The notes under the pieces were generated by a model that was not told the DNA's origin, did not search any database, and saw nothing but the letters and a program-made list of their open reading frames with translations. Source: Guyparkeria sp. SCN-R1 (GTDB lineage Bacteria > Pseudomonadota > Gammaproteobacteria > Halothiobacillales > Halothiobacillaceae). From it: a stretch of DNA of 64,000 nt. This document shows, one piece after another, positions 59,245-64,000 of this stretch. The stretch is taken from contig NZ_QZMT01000001.1 in NCBI RefSeq assembly GCF_003932495.1, positions 62,001 to 126,000 on the forward strand, given 5' to 3'. The position numbers and the translations under genes are program-made. Numbering within the stretch: the first letter of the stretch is position 1; each line of letters starts with the position of its first letter.

Positions 59245-61242
59245 TCAGTCGGGCCGGCCGGTGAGCAGCAATTGTTCGGCGGTGTCGAGGGTCTCCGGCG
59301 AGCCATACAGGGTCAGCACGTCGCCTTCCTGTAGCTCGACCTCGTCGCTGGGGCTCTCGCCGCGGATGCCGTGGCGATTGATGGCGTCGACCACGACGTC
59401 GTCGTGGTCGGTCAAGAGCGCGCCGAGTCGCTTGCCAATCGCCGCGGCGCCCGGCACCAGCGCCACGTTCTTCAGGGTGCGCGGGGCGAGCAGGGCGAAG
59501 TCGTTTTCGTCCCGGGCGCGGTCGCCGTGGAAGGTGTGGCGCAATGGGGCGTAATCGGCCTGACGGATTTCCTGGATCTGGCGCAGGATCTTCGCCAGCG
59601 GCACGTCGAGCGTGCGCAGCACATGCCCGCCGAGTGCCAGGCTCATCTCGTAGACCGAGGCGACCACCTCGGTGGCCCCGGCCTCGTGGATGCGGTCGAG
59701 GTGCTCGTCGGTGCGGGTGCGCACGATCACCGGGATATCGCGGTTGTGCCCGCGGATCACCTCGATGGTCTTGATGGTCGAGGCATCGTCGAGGTGACTG
59801 ATCACCACGGCGCGAGCGCGGTCCAGGCCAGCCGACTGCAGGATGTCGAGGTGGGTGGAGTTGCCGAAGTACACCCGCAGCGCGGCCTCGTTGGCCTGCT
59901 GGACGATATCCGGGTCGACCTCGATCGCGGTGTAGTCGATGCCTTCGCTCTTGAGCAGGCGGGCGACGTTCTGGCCGACCCGGCCGAAGCCGCAGATGAG
60001 CACGTGCCGGGATACGTCGCTGGCATCGGCGCGCACCTCGATGTTGTGCTCGCGCCGGCTTTTCGCATAACCCGGCACCAGTCGCTTGGCGATGACGCCG
60101 TTGTACTTGACCAGAATCGGCGTGAGCACCATCGAGAAGATCACCGTGCCCAGTACGATCTGGTGCTCCATGTCGGTCATCAAATCGGGGCTGGCGATCG
60201 AGAGCATGGCAAAGCCGAACTCGCCCCCCTGGGCCAGGACCAGGCCCGAGCGCAGCGCCACGCCGGGTGCTTCACCCATCGCCCGGCCGATCAGGAAGAT
60301 GATCGCCATCTTGGCGAGGATCAGCAGGGCCAGGAACATCAATACCCAGTGGCCGATCTCGGCGAGGCCGCCGACGTTAAGCATCATGCCGATGGTGATG
60401 AAGAACAGCCCCAGCAGCACGTCGCGGAATGGCCGGATGTCGGCCTCGATCTGGTGCTTGTACTGGGTCTCGGACAGGGCGATGCCGGCGAGGAACGCGC
60501 CCAGTTCCCAGGACAGGCCGGCGGTGTTGGTCAGCCAGCCGGCGCCGAGCACGGTTAGCAGGACGGCCAGGGTGAACAGTTCGGCCGAGCGGGACTTGGC
60601 GATCTCGCGGAACAGCGGGCGCAGCACCCAGCGTCCCCCGAAGAACAGGATGATGGCGGCGAGCACGCCCGCGGCCAGGGTGAGCGTGATCTCGAGGGTC
60701 AGGTTGCCCGCGTCGCCCTCCGGCCCCGATACGCCGAGCACGGGGATGACGATCAGGAAAGGGATGACCGCGAGGTCCTGGAACAGCAGGATGCCGACGG
60801 CGTTGTTGCCGTGTCGGGAATTGACCTCCAGTTGCTCGCCGAGTTGGCGAATCACGATCGCCGTCGAGGAGACGGTCATCACCCCGGCCAGCGTGAAGGC
60901 CGCGGCCGGGGAAAAGCCCATCATCAGTGCCGCCCCGCCGGTGATCACGGCGGTGAGCAGCACCTGTGCCCCGCCCATGCCGACGACTGCCCGGCGCATG
61001 GCGATCAGTCGCGAGAGCGAGAATTCGAGCCCCAGCATGAACAGCAGGAACACCACGCCGAACTCGGCGATCAGGTGGATGTCGTGGATGTCCTTGACCA
61101 GCCCGAGCGCGTGCGGCCCGGCGAGCATGCCGACGGCGAGATAGCCGAGGATTGCGGGCAGGTTCAGACGTCGCAGGGCGACCACGGCCACGACCGAGAT
61201 CAGCAACAGTGTCAGCAGGATGCCCATGGTGTCGGCTGGCAT
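59245..61242 (-). CDS. Kef-type monovalent cation:proton antiporter with RCK domains
   Basis: A 665-residue inner-membrane protein. The CPA2 transport domain (about residues 1-385) has some twelve membrane segments with GYLAVGMLAGPHALGL, FMLGLEFSLSRL, VSSTAIVIRQLGEQLE, LLFQDLAVIPFLI and GAFLAGIALSETQYKHQIEADIRPF. A TrkA-N/RCK nucleotide-binding domain begins HVLICGFGRVGQNVARLL near 415, and a TrkA-C domain occupies the last 80 residues. This architecture matches KefB/KefC-like potassium efflux or YbaL-type proteins; ion preference is undecided. No ancillary KefG/KefF gene adjoins. An ATG at 61227 is an alternative start. Confidence 0.88.
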   Translation of the reverse strand: MPADTMGILLTLLLISVVAVVALRRLNLPAILGYLAVGMLAGPHALGLVKDIHDIHLIAEFGVVFLLFMLGLEFSLSRLIAMRRAVVGMGGAQVLLTAVITGGAALMMGFSPAAAFTLAGVMTVSSTAIVIRQLGEQLEVNSRHGNNAVGILLFQDLAVIPFLIVIPVLGVSGPEGDAGNLTLEITLTLAAGVLAAIILFFGGRWVLRPLFREIAKSRSAELFTLAVLLTVLGAGWLTNTAGLSWELGAFLAGIALSETQYKHQIEADIRPFRDVLLGLFFITIGMMLNVGGLAEIGHWVLMFLALLILAKMAIIFLIGRAMGEAPGVALRSGLVLAQGGEFGFAMLSIASPDLMTDMEHQIVLGTVIFSMVLTPILVKYNGVIAKRLVPGYAKSRREHNIEVRADASDVSRHVLICGFGRVGQNVARLLKSEGIDYTAIEVDPDIVQQANEAALRVYFGNSTHLDILQSAGLDRARAVVISHLDDASTIKTIEVIRGHNRDIPVIVRTRTDEHLDRIHEAGATEVVASVYEMSLALGGHVLRTLDVPLAKILRQIQEIRQADYAPLRHTFHGDRARDENDFALLAPRTLKNVALVPGAAAIGKRLGALLTDHDDVVVDAINRHGIRGESPSDEVELQEGDVLTLYGSPETLDTAEQLLLTGRPD

Positions 61243-61292
61243 GGGGTGTCTCGTTCCTAGAGAAGTGGGCCGGGCGGGGCGGCGGCGCTTGC

Positions 61293-61304
61293 TTAGTGCA
61301 CTAA
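61293..61304. repeat. Perfect 12-bp palindrome
   Basis: TTAGTGCACTAA lies in the 79-bp gap between the aat stop and the antiporter start, in the likely promoter region of the antiporter gene. It may be an operator; no T-run is attached. Confidence 0.35.
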
Positions 61305-61321
61305 CTGGCGCCCATGTTTTA

Positions 61322-62020
61322 TCACAACTTGTCCGCCAACTCGGTCGGCGACTCGTCCGGGCCATTCGCCCGAGCCGCCTCGTCCAACCAGCGCGTGAAC
61401 ACCGAGCGCGGGTATTCCTCGGCACCCAGTCCGAGCAGGTGCTCGGTGGTGAACTGGGCGTCGAGAAAGTCGATCGGTCCCCAGAGGCCATCCACCAGAA
61501 TGGCGGCCAGCGCGAACTTGGAAGCGTTGGGGGCGCGGCTGAACATGGACTCGCCGAAGGCCGCCCGGCCGATGCGGCTGCCGAACAGCCCGCCCACCAG
61601 TTCGTCGCCCGACCAGACCTCCACCGAGTGGGCGATTCCCGCGGCATGTAGCTCGACGAAGGCCTGGCGCATGGCCGGCACGATCCACGTGCCGGGGTCG
61701 CCTCGGCGCGGCCCAGCGCAGCCGTCTACCACCGCGGCGAACGCCGTGTCGACCGTCACTCGGTAGCGTTGCTGGCGGCGCCACTTGGCCAGGCTGCGCG
61801 AGACGTGGAACCGCTCGGGGGTGAACAGCGTGCGAGGGTCCGGGTTCCACCAGAGGATGGGGTCGCCCTCGGAATACCAAGGGAAGATGCCGCGACGGTA
61901 GGCCGTCGCCAGTCGCTCGACCGACAGATCACCCCCGGCGGCCAATAGGCCGTTGGGTTCTGTCAGGGCGCTGGTGACCGGTGGGAAGGCCCACGGATCC
62001 GGCCCGAGCAGCGGGATCAT
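61322..62020 (-). CDS. aat: Leucyl/phenylalanyl-tRNA-protein transferase
   Basis: A 232-residue enzyme that attaches Leu or Phe to N-terminal Arg/Lys of proteins, marking them for ClpAP (N-degron pathway). The family signatures are FPPVTSALTEPNGLLAAGGDLS, AYRRGIFPWYSEGDPILWWNPDPR, GTWIVPAMRQAFVELHAAGIAHSVEVW, and GLFGSRIGRAAFGESMFS. The start is coupled to yhbY by a 4-base overlap. Confidence 0.96.
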   Translation of the reverse strand: MIPLLGPDPWAFPPVTSALTEPNGLLAAGGDLSVERLATAYRRGIFPWYSEGDPILWWNPDPRTLFTPERFHVSRSLAKWRRQQRYRVTVDTAFAAVVDGCAGPRRGDPGTWIVPAMRQAFVELHAAGIAHSVEVWSGDELVGGLFGSRIGRAAFGESMFSRAPNASKFALAAILVDGLWGPIDFLDAQFTTEHLLGLGAEEYPRSVFTRWLDEAARANGPDESPTELADKL

Positions 62021-62334
62021 CGCTGGCCAGCTTTCCCCGGCTTGGGCAGGTTGAAGTCCGAGTAGCTGGCGCGCGGGCGGAACAGCACGGCGATGTGACC
62101 GACCGTCTGCACCAGGGTGGCCTTGGTGGCGTCGGTGATCGCGTCAATGATCTCGCGTTTCTCCTCGCGCTCGACTCCCGGGACCCGCACCTTGATCAGC
62201 TCGTGGATCTCGAGTGCCTGTTCGATCTCGAGGAGTACCGCCTCGGTCAGGCCGTGCTGGCCGAGGAGTACCACGGGCTTCAAGTGGTGTGCTTCGGCGC
62301 GAAGGTACTGTCGCTGTCGGGCGGTAAGGTTCAT
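62017..62334 (-). CDS. yhbY: YhbY-family ribosome assembly RNA-binding protein
   Basis: A 105-residue CRM-domain protein that associates with pre-50S particles. It has LTARQRQYLRAEAHHLKPVVLLGQHGLT, a variant GxxG loop, and VQTVGHIAVLFRP at the end of the fold. A basic tail follows. In E. coli it is divergent from rlmE; here the Sco and PCu(A)C genes lie between yhbY and rlmE. Confidence 0.93.
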   Translation of the reverse strand: MNLTARQRQYLRAEAHHLKPVVLLGQHGLTEAVLLEIEQALEIHELIKVRVPGVEREEKREIIDAITDATKATLVQTVGHIAVLFRPRASYSDFNLPKPGKAGQR

Positions 62335-62437
62335 GTCGTCGGGAATCTCCGGGAATCAGGTAGGCGGCTGTGTGAAATCACACATTGCAACACCGTGGAT
62401 GACCCGGCAGTTTACCGCTCTGGACTCCCTCGGACCA

Positions 62438-63100
62438 ATGACCAACACCATGTTGCTGCGCGTTCTGCTCCTGCCCTTCGTCCTCGTCTTGTTGCTCGCC
62501 GGCTGTCAGCCGGATGCCGAGAACGCCGGGGCCAATAATCCGCTGGCCGGCTACGAGAGCCCCGAGCCGCTGGTGCTGCGTGCCCCCGAGGCGCCCATGC
62601 CCGTGCCCGACAGGATGCTCGAAGGCGTCGACGGCCCCGTGGGCACATCGGCGCTGTTCGATGGCCGGTGGACCCTGCTCTACGTCGGCTACAGCTACTG
62701 CCCCGACATCTGCCCGACCGAGTTGGGCCAGCTGTCCCAGATCCTGCCGGCGCTGCAGGAGGGCTCGTCGCCGTTCGACTGGCAGGTGGTGTTCCTGTCG
62801 GTCGACCCGGAGCGTGACACGCCCGCCCATCTTGAAAAGTACACCGCGTTCTTCTCCGAGGAGTTCGTGCCGGTGACCGGATCGCGCGAGGCGATCGACG
62901 CGGTCACTGGCGCGGTGAAGGCCGGCTATCGCATCGGTAAGCACGCGCCGGGCGAACGGCGCTACAGTGTCGACCACGACACCGGTTTTCGCCTGATCGA
63001 CCCGCAAGGACGCATGCTGGCCCTGTTGCCCGGCCCGCATGATCCTGACCGGATCGTCACGATGATCCCGTCATTCCTATCTGAGGTAAGCCCCGAATGA
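62438..63100 (+). CDS. SCO1/SenC family copper chaperone lipoprotein
   Basis: A 220-residue thioredoxin-fold protein that delivers copper to the CuA site of cytochrome c oxidase. A lipobox LLLAGC near residue 22 anchors it in the membrane. The copper ligands are Cys88 and Cys92 in YCPDICPTE and His180 in VDHDTGFRLID. VVFLSVDPERDTP is the standard central block. The ATG at 62438 is preferred over that at 62450; both precede the signal. It overlaps the PCu(A)C gene by 4 bases. Confidence 0.92.
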   Translation: MTNTMLLRVLLLPFVLVLLLAGCQPDAENAGANNPLAGYESPEPLVLRAPEAPMPVPDRMLEGVDGPVGTSALFDGRWTLLYVGYSYCPDICPTELGQLSQILPALQEGSSPFDWQVVFLSVDPERDTPAHLEKYTAFFSEEFVPVTGSREAIDAVTGAVKAGYRIGKHAPGERRYSVDHDTGFRLIDPQGRMLALLPGPHDPDRIVTMIPSFLSEVSPE

Positions 63101-63573
63101 AACGTCTCTCAACCCTGATCGCCGCCACGTTTGCCGCCGTGATGACGTTGCCGGCCTCCGCCGCCGAACTGGAGGTCCATGAGCCGTGGGTGGTGCTGGC
63201 GCCGCCGGCCGCCTACGCCACGGCCGCGTTCATGGAACTGCACAACGCCGGTGAGACGCCCGTAAACGTGGTCGAGGCCGACGCGCCCGGCTTCGAGACG
63301 GTGGAGTTGCATCGATCGTTCAACGAGGATGGCATGCATCGGATGGTGCGCCAGGATCGTATCGAGGTGCCGGCGGGCGAGTCGGTCGCGCTGGCGCCCG
63401 GCGGGCTGCACATCATGCTGATCGGGCCCGAGCAGGCGCCCACCGAGGGTCAGCGCATCCCAATCGAGTTGCGCTTCGACGATGGCAGCACCCAGACGGT
63501 CGAGGCGGTAGTGCACCCGCGCGGGGAGCGTCCTGCCGGCCATAGCCATGGTGGCGATCACCACCATCATTGA
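63097..63573 (+). CDS. Periplasmic copper chaperone PCu(A)C
   Basis: A 158-residue secreted protein with a signal peptide (residues 1-22, ending ASA). The copper motif of the family is present as HRSF...MHRM, then GGLHIM, with a His/Met ligand set. [20 protein letters not shown] is diagnostic. The C-terminal tail is His-rich ([11 protein letters not shown]) and may add metal binding. It is coupled to the Sco gene and probably works with it in CuA assembly. Confidence 0.92.
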   Translation: MKRLSTLIAATFAAVMTLPASAAELEVHEPWVVLAPPAAYATAAFMELHNAGETPVNVVEADAPGFETVELHRSFNEDGMHRMVRQDRIEVPAGESVALAPGGLHIMLIGPEQAPTEGQRIPIELRFDDGSTQTVEAVVHPRGERPAGHSHGGDHHHH

Positions 63574-63671
63574 GGTCGGGCCGAGGCCGGTCTTTCCGGC
63601 GACCATGCGATCGACGTGTCCCCGCGGTATCGCGACCAGGGTTACCCGGTCGCGCGTTAGATCGCCGCGAT

Positions 63672-63700
63672 TTGGGTCGCCGGGGGCGATGGGGGATAAT
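63672..63700 (+). promoter_or_regulatory. Candidate rlmE promoter
   Basis: TTGGGT (63672-63677) and GATAAT (63695-63700) with a 17-base spacer, about 35 bp upstream of the rlmE start. The -10 matches well, the -35 only partly. Confidence 0.4.
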
Positions 63701-63734
63701 CCCGCTCCCTAGTAACGTCCTACCCGGAGGCCTC

Positions 63735-64000
63735 ATGGCGCGGTCGGTCAGCAGCAAACGATGGCTCACCGAGCATTTCCGTGATGAGTTCGTGCAGAAG
63801 GCCCAGCGCGAGGGCTGGCGTTCGCGCGCCGTCTACAAGCTGATCGAGCTCAACGAGCGTGACCGTTTCCTGCGCCCCGGCATGACGGTAGTCGACCTGG
63901 GTGCCGCGCCTGGCGGCTGGACTCAGTACGCCGCCCAGGTGGTCGGGAGCAAGGGGCACGTCTTCGCCCTCGATCTGCTTCCCATGGATCAATTCGCCGA
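63735..64000 (+). CDS. rlmE: 23S rRNA 2'-O-ribose U2552 methyltransferase (5' part)
   Basis: The first 88 residues of RlmE (FtsJ/RrmJ); the gene continues beyond the window. [31 protein letters not shown] is the family N-terminus with the catalytic lysine, and [16 protein letters not shown] the SAM-binding loop. RlmE modifies the A-loop in late 50S assembly. A GGAGG ribosome-binding site precedes the ATG. ftsH is expected downstream. Confidence 0.95.
   Translation, partial: MARSVSSKRWLTEHFRDEFVQKAQREGWRSRAVYKLIELNERDRFLRPGMTVVDLGAAPGGWTQYAAQVVGSKGHVFALDLLPMDQFA

Overview
The window is a high-GC stretch of a flagellated, Gram-negative gammaproteobacterial chromosome, essentially all core genome. 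The evidence is an E. coli/Pseudomonas-like gene order (uvrY-uvrC, rppH-ptsP, yceD-rpmF-plsX-fabH, rnpB next to the dcw cluster), a meso-diaminopimelate-type MurE, TamB, Dcd, Aat, an H-NS-family protein and FleQ/sigma-54-type flagellar control. The genus cannot be fixed from the sequence; a Chromatiales-like sulfur bacterium is only a guess.

Region 1-7 kb: the 3' end of tamB, a zinc membrane peptidase, then a small accessory block (2618-5166). This block carries two tandem, closely related genes for membrane-anchored proteins of unknown function. It is bounded by two 27-bp copies of the 3' end of the peptidase gene (coding KWLRGMRR-stop), and the second paralog is bracketed by two copies of a small hairpin motif. 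After it come a HisN-like phosphatase and a UppP/BacA-family protein that lacks both usual N-terminal glutamates.

Region 7-23 kb: housekeeping genes. They are maf, yceD-rpmF-plsX-fabH followed by a CYTH-domain gene, uvrY-uvrC, a large MscS channel, a haem-binding DUF3365 gene, a DUF1134 lipoprotein gene, dcd, a HAD phosphatase gene and rppH-ptsP. A tRNA-Pro/Arg/His operon with its own promoter and terminator follows.

Region 23-35 kb: flagellar genes. An orphan FlhB C-terminal-domain gene and a FliK-like gene run leftward. They are divergent from fleQ, which is followed by a consensus sigma-54 promoter and fliEFGHIJK. FleQ with sigma-54 probably drives fliE onward. An H-NS-family gene, a helical-repeat protein gene and the RNase P RNA gene lie between this cluster and the next.

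Region 37.5-54.7 kb: a complete, very compact division and cell-wall cluster: mraZ-rsmH-ftsL-ftsI-murE-murF-mraY-murD-ftsW-murG-murC-ddl-ftsQ-ftsA-ftsZ. Most junctions overlap by 1-4 bases. MraZ boxes overlap the mraZ start codon, and a strong terminator closes the cluster after ftsZ.

Region 54.7-64 kb: leftward genes for an RDD protein, Mfd, a 77-residue uncharacterised protein, a Kef-type antiporter, Aat and YhbY. Rightward genes for Sco and PCu(A)C copper chaperones and the 5' part of rlmE follow. No insertion sequence, CRISPR array, rRNA gene or prophage was seen.
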